Positions 9,305 to 17,861 of a DNA stretch of 64,000 bases are shown here, one piece after another. Below the pieces are notes generated by a model. It ran no database searches and was not told the origin of the DNA. It saw nothing but the letters and a program-made list of their open reading frames with translations. The position numbers and the translations under genes are program-made. The stretch is from an uncultured Rhodospirillales bacterium. GTDB lineage: Bacteria > Pseudomonadota > Alphaproteobacteria > RF32 > CAG-239. The number at the start of each line of letters is the position of its first letter. The stretch's first letter is position 1. Location: the NCBI GenBank assembly GCA_902763185.1, contig CACWQT010000008.1, positions 1 through 64,000 of the forward strand. Reading direction: 5' to 3'.

Positions 9305-9465
9305 AAATAATGCAGGTGGCGCTGCCACTGGTAGGCGCTTGGGATTGGCTTGCCTACGGCTACGCCGCACTGCGCTCATTCGCTATCGCTCACCGGCGTT
9401 CTTCCGCCCGCCTTTCGCTTGTAGTCGAACCCTTTCTCCAGGGTTCAAATCCAACAATATACATA
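9305..9465 (-). other. GC-rich, hairpin-dense block with tRNA-3'-end-like sequence
   Basis: No protein gene. Much more GC-rich than its surroundings and full of inverted repeats: GTGGC-GCT-GCCAC, GTAGGC-16-GCCTAC and GAACCCT-6-AGGGTTC. TGGTAGGCGC-TTGGGATT at 9329-9346 nearly repeats the 3' end of tRNA-Lys (9507-9525). On the minus strand the pieces AGGGTTCG and AATCCC lie 76 nt apart, as if a T loop had been interrupted, but no 5' tRNA half exists. It lies between two minus-strand terminators. It may be a structured RNA, a palindromic repeat, or a remnant of insertion at the tRNA. Confidence 0.4.
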
Positions 9466-9497
9466 TAAAAACAAAACCTCCCCATAAAAGGGAGGTT
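9466..9497 (-). terminator. Terminator of tRNA-Lys
   Basis: Minus strand: AACCTCCC/GGGAGGTT stem followed by TTGTTTTT, 10 nt after the tRNA. Confidence 0.8.
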
Positions 9498-9506
9498 CTG
9501 TTTTTA

Positions 9507-9583
9507 TGGTAGGCGCGCAGGGATTCGAACCCTGGACCCACTGATTAAGAGTCAGTTGCTCTAGCCAACTGAGCTACGCACCC
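9507..9583 (-). tRNA. tRNA-Lys(CTT)
   Basis: 77 nt with an encoded CCA. Anticodon loop CTCTTAA (anticodon CTT) closed by ACTGA/TCAGT, T arm CAGGGTTCGAATCCCTG, D arm GCTC...GAGC. The acceptor GGGTGCG/CGCGCCT pairs with two G-T wobbles. Confidence 0.95.
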
Positions 9584-9601
9584 ATACCAAAGTCAAGAGC
9601 A

Positions 9602-9629
9602 ACTATATCTAAAAGATTTTTTTTTGCAA
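9602..9629 (-). promoter_or_regulatory. Promoter of tRNA-Lys
   Basis: Minus strand TTGCAA, 16 bp, TATAGT, about 20 nt before the tRNA 5' end. Confidence 0.55.
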
Positions 9630-9729
9630 CAACTTTTTTCACTTTGCATAATTTTTTTTGAAACAAGAGAAAATCCTTGAAAAATAAGGAAATCAGCATT
9701 ACATCTTGAGCAACATGTAAGGAGACATA

Positions 9730-10983
9730 ATGAAAATTTATATGGTCGGTGGTGCTGTTCGAGATGAAATTTTGAAAAGACCTGTGCATGACAAAGATTT
9801 TGTTGTAACCGATTCGTCAGAAGCGGAAATGCTGTCTTTGGGCTATAAGCGGGTTGGCAAAAGTTTTCCGGTTTTTCTACATCCCGAAACAGGGGAAGAA
9901 TATGCATTAGCACGAAAAGAAAACAAAACCGGCACCGGACATTGTGATTTCAGTATCATCGCCACACCGGATATAACGTTAGAAGAAGATGCGCACCGCC
10001 GCGATTTTACCTGTAATGCTTTGTATAAAGATTGCGCCACCGGCGAAATTATAGATTATCATAATGGCAAAGCTGATATAAAGAAACGTGTTCTGCGCCA
10101 TGTCTCAGAGCAGTTTTCAGAAGATCCTTTGCGCGTGTTAAGGATGTGCCGTTTTGCCGCCGAACTTGATTTTGCAGTTGCCCCCGAAACCATGAAACTT
10201 TGTCAGGATATGGTTAAATCCGGCGCTTTAACATGTTTAAGTAAAGACAGAATATGGCAGGAATTTGTCAAAGCCCTTGCTTCCAAGACTTTTTATCGTT
10301 TTATTGAAACGGCGCGCGAATGTGGCGTATTAAGTGTAATATTGCCCGAAGTGGAGCAACTGTTTAGCGTTCCGGAGCGAGAAGATTATCATCCGGAAAA
10401 GAATAGCGGCGCCCATACTGTTTTGACCTTAAAAGCAGCAAAGAGTGATGACTCATTTGTAAATTATGCGGCGTTGTTGCACGATATCGGCAAAATCAAA
10501 ACCGATTCTGCATGCTGGCCGTCACATCGCGGACATGATAAATTAGGGGTTGATATCATCAAAGAAATCGGTAAGCGATTGCGTGTGCCAAAGGCATATA
10601 CCGATTTTGCCGCATTTACCGCCCTCAATCACATGGTATATCATCAAAAACCACACAATGCACGCTATAAAATTGCCAATATAGCAGTAAGCTTTGCCTA
10701 TAACAAACAAAAAGATTATTTAGAAAAATTTATCACTGTTTTAAGGGCAGATATGTGCGGAAGAGCAAAGGACGTAACGCCCACAGAGGAGAAAAATTTT
10801 CATAATTTCTGCCAATATTTAACCCGATTACACCATTCGGCAAAAGCCACACGTTATTCCGAACTTCCCGAATTTGCCGAAATGATAGAGGGAATAAAAG
10901 CTGGCACTGTTCCGCCGTCATACCTCAATGAAAAATATGTGGAGTGGTTGCTAAGTCAAAATCCTGATTTATCACCTGTGTAA
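9730..10983 (+). CDS. cca: CCA-adding tRNA nucleotidyltransferase with HD domain
   Basis: Adds or repairs the 3' CCA of tRNAs. The class II nucleotidyltransferase head shows GGAVRD (residues 7-12), catalytic D21/D23 in HDKDFVV, and RRDFTCNAL. The HD phosphohydrolase motif LLHDIGK appears in the second half, followed by GHDKLG. At 417 residues it matches the E. coli multifunctional Cca layout (about 412). The ATG follows AAGGAGA. Both tRNAs in this window already encode CCA, which fits a repair role. Confidence 0.93.
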   Translation: MKIYMVGGAVRDEILKRPVHDKDFVVTDSSEAEMLSLGYKRVGKSFPVFLHPETGEEYALARKENKTGTGHCDFSIIATPDITLEEDAHRRDFTCNALYKDCATGEIIDYHNGKADIKKRVLRHVSEQFSEDPLRVLRMCRFAAELDFAVAPETMKLCQDMVKSGALTCLSKDRIWQEFVKALASKTFYRFIETARECGVLSVILPEVEQLFSVPEREDYHPEKNSGAHTVLTLKAAKSDDSFVNYAALLHDIGKIKTDSACWPSHRGHDKLGVDIIKEIGKRLRVPKAYTDFAAFTALNHMVYHQKPHNARYKIANIAVSFAYNKQKDYLEKFITVLRADMCGRAKDVTPTEEKNFHNFCQYLTRLHHSAKATRYSELPEFAEMIEGIKAGTVPPSYLNEKYVEWLLSQNPDLSPV

Positions 10984-11068
10984 ATTGCTAAATTATACTT
11001 TAAAAAAAGATAAATACGCTTAAACTTACAGCAGGTATATTTTTAACTTATTTGATTATGGTGTTGTT

Positions 11069-14000
11069 ATGAAAAAGACGTTAGTTATAGCTCTGTTAAT
11101 TGCTGTATCTGCTGTAGCGGTAGCCAAAGCCGTTGAACAAAATAGAACAGATACATACGCTTTAGATGAGAACAAGGTGGATTCTTATCAGTTAGACGAG
11201 TTGGTCAAACAAGCCGAATCTCAAAGTCAAGCATCAGCCGCTGTTGCTAATACAACCGATGAAGACGATAACACCTCATCCAAACCCAAAATCATTATAG
11301 AAGAAACCCCCGCCGGCAGAATAGAAAAATTAGTAGATGTTGACGGTCACGTTATTGCAGAAAAGACCATTGAAAACGAAAAAATTGTCAAAAAAGTATT
11401 AAATTACTATTATCCGGACGGTATTTTAATGCGCCAAATTACCGCCAAAGAAGATGATTCCAGTTTTTATGCAGAAGAATATTACAACAATGGAAAACTG
11501 GCTTCTCAGGCAACTTATCTGAATGAGGGTAATAAAGTCGGCAAAGAAAAGCGTTATGATGCCAAGGGAACACTTCGTCAGGAAATTCCGTGGGTATTGC
11601 CCGAAACTGAAAGTAAAAAACCATTGTCTGAACAAACCACCATACGTTTGGGTGAAATCATCACTTATTATCCAAACGGTAATGTAGCCGCCAAGTTTCC
11701 GGTAGGGCGTGAGGGTAAAACCATTTTTTACGGTCGCTTAGGTATGCCGGTAAAAACCATAGAAAGCACCAGTTTGTTGAAATTCTCCCCAGAATTGCGA
11801 GCCGAAGACTGCAAGGATGTAACCCTGCAATTAGACTTAGACGAACTGATTGAGTTATATGAAGACGAAGGAGACATCTCTTATGATAAGTGTGGAATGC
11901 CTTATCGTGAAAATTTTGTTTATGAAATAATGGATGCTCAGGGAGGAACTGCCACTTTATTAAGTTATGATGAAAAAGGGATGCTCCGCCGTATGACACC
12001 TTTTGTAAACGGTAAAAAGGACGGCACGGCACAAAAATTTGATTCTGCCGGCAACCTAACCGCAGAAATAAATTATACTAACGGTTATAAAGAAGGCTAT
12101 GCAACCGGCTATTTCCCGAATAATAATCCGGCATTTTTGAAAAAATACATCAAAGGCAAAGTAGAAGGAACAATGAATTGCTATTTTCCGGATGGTAAAA
12201 TTGCCGCCCAGTTTTCTTATAAAAACGGTTTAAAAGAGGGTAAAGCGGTTGTAAATAGTCCTATTCAAAAGACTTTGGAATTTTCTCACAACGAACTGTT
12301 AAACAAATATCAAAAGAAATCTGATCGTATGATGATTTCTTCATTAAAAGACCTAAAGACCATAGAAACTCAATGCCTTAATGTGGCAAACAAAATATCT
12401 GAAATTGAGCAAGAAATAGATGCGTCAGAAAAGGAAGTAAATAAAACATTGCAAGTTTATGTGCCGGAAATTTGTGCGGATATGAGCGCATTTGAAATGA
12501 AACAAGGTTTATATTTTTGCTACAATGAGGATAATAAACGCATAGCGACTTATCCGGTTAACTACATCAGCAACGACTATGTTATAGAAAAAATTTATAC
12601 ACCTGAAGATAAGCTTTTATATGAAATTCCGTTTAAGGATAAAATGCGCCAAGGGTGGAGTAAACAATATAATGAAAAAGGCGAAATTATTGCTCAAATA
12701 TATTATGACCGAGGAAATATATCAGGTGTATCACACAGCTATCACGAAAACGGTCGGATAAAAGACTTGCGAAAAATTGCAGATGACGGGAGGGAAACCG
12801 TGGCGCAATATGCCGAAAACGGTGATTTAGAGTTCAATCTTTTAAGCAAAAACGGTGTGAAACAAAATGCCTATTTGATTTCTAAAGATAAACGCAAAGA
12901 AATTGCCGTAAAATATTATGAGAATAAGCCTGATTTTGTGCGTGAGGTAAATTTAGCCGATCCATATAACTATGCTGAATATAATTTTGCTTTAGGTGAA
13001 TATGTATTTTATGAAAACAATCAAGCGGTAAAGGGTGGAAAGATTTGTCAGACGCAAACTTCAGCTCCGATAGATACTATCAAAGAAAATGTTACCGCAA
13101 TTAACACAAACACAATAGCAAAAGATACAGGAACGGCTGTGGATGATCCGATTGCTAAAGATTTTACGGACGATAAAGAACCGGCATCTCATGCTCCGTC
13201 AACTATTGCCGCTGAAAATATCGCCGCTATTGATGCAGCACAAAAAGCAGCCAATATTGATATTCCGCCGGTTATAAGCGAAGATGAAGCCCCGATAATA
13301 GAAGATCTTGAGCCGGAAGTTAATCCTTTAGAAAACGTAGTGGTCAAGACACCAGAAGAGGAACATCAGGCAGAGCTTGCGGCAAAGAACATCGGACCGA
13401 TTGCCAAGCCGGAGATAGAAAACTTAACCGAAGCCGTGCAAAAAGAAAAACTCATAGAGGGTTTGGGCTATGCCGATAACGGGACAGAAAGCAAAACCGA
13501 GCGTTTGTATTATCCTAACGGTAGCTTAAGAAAGACCATTAAGACAAAAGGTTCCAGAACAGAAGAAATCAAAGAGTATTCTAAAAATGGCTTGTTACTG
13601 ACAGATTATATGTATAACTTAGATAAGATTGTGATAGAAAAATATTTTGGTAGCGGAGAAGTGCGTCGTAAATTAGAAAAATCTTATGATGACAATGCGA
13701 TCACAGCCTTTATATCACGACAAGATTTCTTTGATACGGGTAAAACAAGATATGCATTTAAGCGTCAAACTAACAGCTTATTGTTTAGCGAAGAGAAATA
13801 CTATCCTGATGGTGCGCTAAAGGCCATAACCGAGCAGACACAGCCGTTATCGTTTAAGACCAAAGAATATGATAGTTTAGCCAATTTACAAAAAGAAGTT
13901 GAGCAAGACGGGTTAAACGAGTTAGTCAAGGTTTATGACGGCAACCATACATTAACCAAGCTTACCATGAACGGCAAGGATATACCGTTAAAATTAGCGG

Positions 14001-14437
14001 ATAACAGTGCTGATTTATTTAAGGATAACGCTCGTCTGTATGATGTCAAAGGGAAGTTAGCCTCAAGTTTCAAGACCGTAAAAGATCATAATGAAATCTT
14101 AAGTTACCATGGAAATGGAAAAGTAAAAATAGAGATTTTGCTATATCAAAGCGGAGAAATAAGCGTTAAGCAATATAATGCAGAAGGAGCATTGTTAAAA
14201 TTTGCACACTTAGCACCTGACGGCAAGCTACATATAGAAAAGCCGGCAATGAGGGTGATACCGAATTATCGCCAAAGATATTGGGTGGAGTATAACAATC
14301 CGAATTGGGTAGAAAATGAGGAAAAATATTCCATAAAATCAATCGGAAAATTGAACCTAAATATCATATCCAAGATATTGGCTGAATTAGGAATAGATGA
14401 ACCGGAGATTGTAAGAGCCCTAAACCAAAAGTTTTAG
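11069..14437 (+). CDS. Large exported protein with YwqK/MORN-like repeats
   Basis: 1122 residues. The signal peptide (MKKTLVIALLIAVSAVAVAKA) predicts export. Two repeat regions carry the YwqK/MORN_2 pattern (YYPDG-L, YYNNGKLA, YFPNG, YKNGLKEGKA, LYYPNGSLRK). They are separated by a Pro/Glu/Ala-rich linker at ~residues 675-810. Such repeats form beta-hairpin ladders and occur in secreted or envelope proteins; the antitoxin label attached to the family is not supported here, as no toxin gene is adjacent. A GC-rich structured element begins at the stop codon. Function unknown. Confidence 0.85.
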   Translation: MKKTLVIALLIAVSAVAVAKAVEQNRTDTYALDENKVDSYQLDELVKQAESQSQASAAVANTTDEDDNTSSKPKIIIEETPAGRIEKLVDVDGHVIAEKTIENEKIVKKVLNYYYPDGILMRQITAKEDDSSFYAEEYYNNGKLASQATYLNEGNKVGKEKRYDAKGTLRQEIPWVLPETESKKPLSEQTTIRLGEIITYYPNGNVAAKFPVGREGKTIFYGRLGMPVKTIESTSLLKFSPELRAEDCKDVTLQLDLDELIELYEDEGDISYDKCGMPYRENFVYEIMDAQGGTATLLSYDEKGMLRRMTPFVNGKKDGTAQKFDSAGNLTAEINYTNGYKEGYATGYFPNNNPAFLKKYIKGKVEGTMNCYFPDGKIAAQFSYKNGLKEGKAVVNSPIQKTLEFSHNELLNKYQKKSDRMMISSLKDLKTIETQCLNVANKISEIEQEIDASEKEVNKTLQVYVPEICADMSAFEMKQGLYFCYNEDNKRIATYPVNYISNDYVIEKIYTPEDKLLYEIPFKDKMRQGWSKQYNEKGEIIAQIYYDRGNISGVSHSYHENGRIKDLRKIADDGRETVAQYAENGDLEFNLLSKNGVKQNAYLISKDKRKEIAVKYYENKPDFVREVNLADPYNYAEYNFALGEYVFYENNQAVKGGKICQTQTSAPIDTIKENVTAINTNTIAKDTGTAVDDPIAKDFTDDKEPASHAPSTIAAENIAAIDAAQKAANIDIPPVISEDEAPIIEDLEPEVNPLENVVVKTPEEEHQAELAAKNIGPIAKPEIENLTEAVQKEKLIEGLGYADNGTESKTERLYYPNGSLRKTIKTKGSRTEEIKEYSKNGLLLTDYMYNLDKIVIEKYFGSGEVRRKLEKSYDDNAITAFISRQDFFDTGKTRYAFKRQTNSLLFSEEKYYPDGALKAITEQTQPLSFKTKEYDSLANLQKEVEQDGLNELVKVYDGNHTLTKLTMNGKDIPLKLADNSADLFKDNARLYDVKGKLASSFKTVKDHNEILSYHGNGKVKIEILLYQSGEISVKQYNAEGALLKFAHLAPDGKLHIEKPAMRVIPNYRQRYWVEYNNPNWVENEEKYSIKSIGKLNLNIISKILAELGIDEPEIVRALNQKF

Positions 14438-14565
14438 GGTGCAAGCACCCCGCACCGCGCGTAGCGGCGCCGTGCGCGTAGCACAGCCGAAGGCTTCAAG
14501 GCGCGTAAGACACAACATAAAATTATGGGGTAGGGGAAACCTTACCCCATAATTTTATGCGCGCC
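14438..14565 (+). repeat. 3'-UTR structured element, copy A
   Basis: Begins at the stop codon of the preceding gene with a GGGTG-CAAG-CACCC hairpin. A GC-rich stretch follows, then GGCGCG (14500-14505), 10 nt, a perfect 17-bp stem (14516-14532 with 14543-14559) and CGCGCC (14560-14565), which pairs back to GGCGCG. The same outer frame with a different inner stem occurs at 46.2 and 56.8 kb. Confidence 0.7.
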
Positions 14566-14600
14566 TTTCTAAATTACGACAAAATACTCGTAAATCTCCC

Positions 14601-14629
14601 TTGACAACCCTTAAAAATATCCCTAACAT
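14601..14629 (+). promoter_or_regulatory. Promoter of the gene at 14694
   Basis: TTGACA, 17 bp, TAACAT. Predicted leader of about 60 nt without a Shine-Dalgarno. Confidence 0.65.
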
Positions 14630-14693
14630 TCACCACAAAATAATAAACATATGTCATACAAATTTTTCTTAACACAATTAATTTACTACAATT

Positions 14694-15512
14694 ATGGAAA
14701 CAAAAAAACTGACGCTTGAACAAATTCAAGCACTCCGTTCCAATGCGGAAAAGGAAAGAGCCACACACGCAGAAGTGCTGTCTCGGCTCAAGTTGGTAAC
14801 AATCTCACCGGATTTGCAATTGGTAACGCTCAAAAGCAGTTACGATCGCAAGCGTATGGATGAGATTATGGCTTTGTTGAGGGCTTACTCTTCCGGTAAT
14901 AAACAGTATGAGCTTGCTCCGGAGGTCCAAGTGTTCATTTACGAACACAAAGACTTGAACCGTGCAAGAAACTACATGTTGCAGAACAATCACCTGACGT
15001 ATGAGGTGGAAAAGCGCATTTTTGATGACAAGCTTACTCCGTTTATCCCCGTTAAAATAGATGATGAGGATGAGATTAAGGAGTACATCTATCCGAAGTT
15101 CTGCAATGATGCCGAAGTGTATATGGTAGAAGAGACCTTAAAAGCTTGCGAGAAAGCAGACAAACTTTCAGACGAGCTTAAGTTCTTGGATATCTACACG
15201 ACGAAGTATCCACTCTCTGATTCAGCCGATACGGCTCTGATGGATTTTCTGTTTGTTTCAACCGGACGGGACAGCAAACTCGACACACTGGAGAGCTTTG
15301 TCATGACCTATATCGGTCGCGTTGACAAACTTTCCACGGCTGCACAGCTTTGTCTCATCCAGTCTGGTTGCAAGAAAGTCATCATGCACTACATTACCAA
15401 CTCTCTCTGCGGTATTGTAGATCCGGAGGTGGCTGACGCACTTTTAGAGCGTGCTGATGCTGAAGAGGTAACAGCTTACTTTTATCGCTGGGGAAGACAG
15501 TGGTCAGTGTAG
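14694..15512 (+). CDS. Cytoplasmic protein of unknown function
   Basis: 272 residues with no signal or membrane segment. Mostly helical and acidic (for example DDEDEIKEY), perhaps a helical-repeat fold. No family recognised. Base composition is visibly more GC-rich than its neighbours, and an AT-rich leader without a ribosome-binding site precedes the ATG. It shares both traits with the genes at 18859 and 48647, which could mean acquisition from another lineage (inference). Own promoter upstream and hairpin downstream. Confidence 0.65.
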   Translation: METKKLTLEQIQALRSNAEKERATHAEVLSRLKLVTISPDLQLVTLKSSYDRKRMDEIMALLRAYSSGNKQYELAPEVQVFIYEHKDLNRARNYMLQNNHLTYEVEKRIFDDKLTPFIPVKIDDEDEIKEYIYPKFCNDAEVYMVEETLKACEKADKLSDELKFLDIYTTKYPLSDSADTALMDFLFVSTGRDSKLDTLESFVMTYIGRVDKLSTAAQLCLIQSGCKKVIMHYITNSLCGIVDPEVADALLERADAEEVTAYFYRWGRQWSV

Positions 15513-15536
15513 GTACCTCTATGAAACTCTAAACAA

Positions 15537-15567
15537 ACACCCTGTCGACGACAAGTTGACAGGGTGT
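15537..15567. terminator. Hairpin between converging genes
   Basis: ACACCCTGTC/GACAGGGTGT perfect 10-bp stem between the genes ending at 15512 (+) and 15598 (-). The flanks are AT-rich without a clean T run, so it may work in both directions. Confidence 0.6.
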
Positions 15568-15597
15568 AAAAATTTTAAATCAAACTGATTTATTTTT

Positions 15598-16128
15598 CTA
15601 AAAACTTCCCCAATGCACTTTATCAAGGTTGAGCCTATCCTCCGGTTGCTTCGGCTCTTCATCGGGGTAACCGATAACCACAATCGCAACAGGGAGCATC
15701 GTCTCCGGCATATTAAACTTTTTCCTCAAGTTTTCTATTACTAACGGCATCGGTGCCGCGCCGCAAAAACACGCCCCAAGTCCTTTGGCATGGCAGGCAA
15801 GGAGTAGGTTTTCTGCTGCCAAAGCGCCGTCAATCTCGGCATAGTTCCAACCTTCCTTAGGACGGTTAAAAGTTTCTTCCGTATCAGCACAAACCACCAC
15901 CACACAGGCGGCATCTTTGGCAAACGAGGTCCATGGTTGAATAAGCCTTAATGTGCGTAATACTTCTTTATCCTGCAACACCAAAAAATGCCACGGTTGC
16001 TTATTGTGGGCCGATGGGGCATAACTTGCCGCCTTAATAAGGGATAAAATTTCATCTTTGCTAAGCGTCTTATCAGGATTATATTTCCTTATAGAGCGTC
16101 TGGTTAAAAGTCCTTCATAAAGTTCCAT
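15598..16128 (-). CDS. Nitroreductase-family FMN oxidoreductase
   Basis: 176 residues. The N-terminus RRSIRKYNPDK with SYAPSAHNKQPWHF is the FMN-binding signature of the family. The EIDGALAAENLLLACHAKGLG helix and a final VHWGSF are also typical. These flavoenzymes use NAD(P)H to reduce nitro compounds, quinones or flavins; the natural substrate is not visible. It is the second gene of a leftward pair, 16 nt after the gene at 16145-16756. Confidence 0.9.
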   Translation of the reverse strand: MELYEGLLTRRSIRKYNPDKTLSKDEILSLIKAASYAPSAHNKQPWHFLVLQDKEVLRTLRLIQPWTSFAKDAACVVVVCADTEETFNRPKEGWNYAEIDGALAAENLLLACHAKGLGACFCGAAPMPLVIENLRKKFNMPETMLPVAIVVIGYPDEEPKQPEDRLNLDKVHWGSF

Positions 16129-16144
16129 TTTGTGTCACTCCTTT

Positions 16145-16756
16145 TCAATTAACCGTGCGTTCCAAATTCGTAATGTGCGGAAGCACTAAGTTTTCTATTA
16201 AAAATTTTATGGTCTTAAGAACAGTTTTATCGGTATTTTGAGCCACTGTGTAAATATCCTTCGGTGTTTCGGCTTTTTCCAGTTTTTGTGCTAAGATTTC
16301 ATAAGCCTCAGCCATGTCTGAAAGCGAGGAGATCAGTTCGGCGGCAAATTGCGGAATATTGAGCGTTGAACAACCACCCCAAAAGCCTTCCACAAACCCT
16401 TGCTCAATCATATCGGCACGGCTATGCAAAAACGTTGCTAATTCATTTTTGTCATTGATATTGCCTTTATATTCCGGCAACCTTAAAGTATTAGTGCGGA
16501 TTTGCACAAACATCTCATCCCACAGCCCCATAAAAAATTTGAAAAAGAGCTCAGCCTCCGCTTTGGTTTCAAGCCGCGGTTGCCTCTCTTCCGGAAACAA
16601 TGACGATATAACATCAGTCGGGCGCAAATTGACATTTGGACTGCATATGGCACCGGCAAACTTAAATTTTACGGTCAAAAGTTTGGTAGGGCAGGCGTAG
16701 TGGTCTAAAAAGCGCTGAAATTTATCATCCCCAATATATACATTTTCACTTTGCAT
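16145..16756 (-). CDS. Protein of unknown function upstream of nitroreductase
   Basis: 203 residues, soluble, no signal. A middle segment reads EGFWGGCSTLNIPQFAAELI, followed by a helical C-terminus. The Cys and Trp content is modest and no metal site is evident. I do not recognise the family. It is probably co-transcribed with the nitroreductase (16-nt gap). The start at 16756 has only a weak GAAGAAG upstream. Confidence 0.6.
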   Translation of the reverse strand: MQSENVYIGDDKFQRFLDHYACPTKLLTVKFKFAGAICSPNVNLRPTDVISSLFPEERQPRLETKAEAELFFKFFMGLWDEMFVQIRTNTLRLPEYKGNINDKNELATFLHSRADMIEQGFVEGFWGGCSTLNIPQFAAELISSLSDMAEAYEILAQKLEKAETPKDIYTVAQNTDKTVLKTIKFLIENLVLPHITNLERTVN

Positions 16757-16814
16757 TTTAATTCTTCTTCATTTATAATACCGACATACATCAATTTAAC
16801 GGGAGTTTTACAAA

Positions 16815-17129
16815 TTGTCTACTCTAAAATTATCAACATTGTTTTTCCTGTGTGTTATTGTAGCAGGTTGTGCACAGTTAAAGCCTTTTGAAGACCGTCG
16901 TCGCGAGCCGGGAACACAGCAAGTGTATGTTGGTGCATCAAGGCCTCAAACACCGGCTATCTGCTATAATCCGCTGTGGAACGATAAAGATGATACCCAA
17001 GCAATAGCCGATGAGTTGTGTCGCCAAAACAAAGCCAAGACACACGCCGAATTTGTTAAGGTAGAGTATTTTAGTTGCAGACTGTTTGTTCCTGCCAAAG
17101 CATTTTATAAGTGTGTGGATGACCAATAG
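16815..17129 (+). CDS. Small Cys-rich lipoprotein, TTG start
   Basis: 104 residues. A signal peptide ends in the lipobox VAGC (residues 16-19), so it is an envelope lipoprotein. The mature part contains four more Cys, which could form two disulfides. The start is TTG at 16815, placed by GGGAG nine nt upstream and by the signal peptide; I see no ATG in frame before the lipobox. No family recognised. It is followed 21 nt later by the phosphomannomutase-type gene with its own AGGAGG, so they may share a transcript. Confidence 0.65.
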   Translation: MSTLKLSTLFFLCVIVAGCAQLKPFEDRRREPGTQQVYVGASRPQTPAICYNPLWNDKDDTQAIADELCRQNKAKTHAEFVKVEYFSCRLFVPAKAFYKCVDDQ

Positions 17130-17150
17130 CCCCACTTAAAGGAGGTCGAA

Positions 17151-17861
17151 ATGAATATATATATTTTTGATATGGACGGCACTTTAACGCCGGCACGTCA
17201 GCAAATGGATCCAGATTTTGCACGTCGATTTATTATCTGGGCAAAATCGCACATGGCATATCTTGCCGCCGGTTCAAACTATGAAAAAGTGACCGAACAA
17301 CTACCTCCGGATATTGTGGCAAGTTTTAGTGGCATATATAGCTCCATGGGGAACGTTTTTCATCAAAAGGGTAAAGAAATTTATCGCAACGAAATCAAGC
17401 TCAAAAAAGAACTGTTGCAAACCTTGGAACGTTTTCGCAAAAACACCGCTTATGACGGTAAGCTATACGGAAATTATATGGAACTCCGCCCCGGTATGTT
17501 AAATTTCAGCGTTTTAGGGCGCAACTGCCCGTTTAGCGAGCGCAATCTCTATAATGAGTGGGATAATAAACATCATGAGCGTGAGCAAATCGTTGCTGAA
17601 CTTAATCAAAAATTTCCGGAGTATGAAACCAGTGTCGGTGGCAAGATTTCTATTGATATTGTAACCAAAGGCTGTGGCAAAGAGCAGGTAGCTGCAAAGA
17701 TTCGCGCTGCACACCCGAACGATAAAATCATCTTCATCGGTGACCGCACAGAAAAAGGTGGTAATGACTATGCTTTAGCTGAAACCTTGCGCGCCATGGA
17801 TAACACCGAAGTCATCGCCATAAAATCTCCCAAAGATGTTTTGGAGTATTTAGGCATATAA
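17151..17861 (+). CDS. Eukaryotic-type phosphomannomutase-like HAD phosphatase
   Basis: 236 residues. HAD motif I FDMDGTLTP with nucleophile D7 and acid/base D9. The pattern RPGMLNFSVLGRNCPFSER, then GGKISIDIVTKGCGK and FIGDRTEKGGNDY, matches the alpha-PMM (PMM1/PMM2) class, which converts mannose-6-phosphate to mannose-1-phosphate. Most bacteria use the unrelated ManB/AlgC type instead. Mannose-1-phosphate would feed GDP-mannose for the glycosyltransferases of this genome (inference). It overlaps the next gene by 1 nt (TAATG). Confidence 0.85.
   Translation: MNIYIFDMDGTLTPARQQMDPDFARRFIIWAKSHMAYLAAGSNYEKVTEQLPPDIVASFSGIYSSMGNVFHQKGKEIYRNEIKLKKELLQTLERFRKNTAYDGKLYGNYMELRPGMLNFSVLGRNCPFSERNLYNEWDNKHHEREQIVAELNQKFPEYETSVGGKISIDIVTKGCGKEQVAAKIRAAHPNDKIIFIGDRTEKGGNDYALAETLRAMDNTEVIAIKSPKDVLEYLGI

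Noticed and set aside
9310-9450. tRNA-Leu or tmRNA gene (GGTGGCG...TTGGTAGGCGC and GGGTTCAAATCC resemble tRNA parts)
   Set aside because: No acceptor stem pairs, no anticodon arm is present, and the length does not fit a tmRNA. Kept only as a structured block.
11069-14437. YwqK repeat protein as a toxin-antitoxin component
   Set aside because: The family label alone suggests it. The protein is exported and has no toxin partner beside it.
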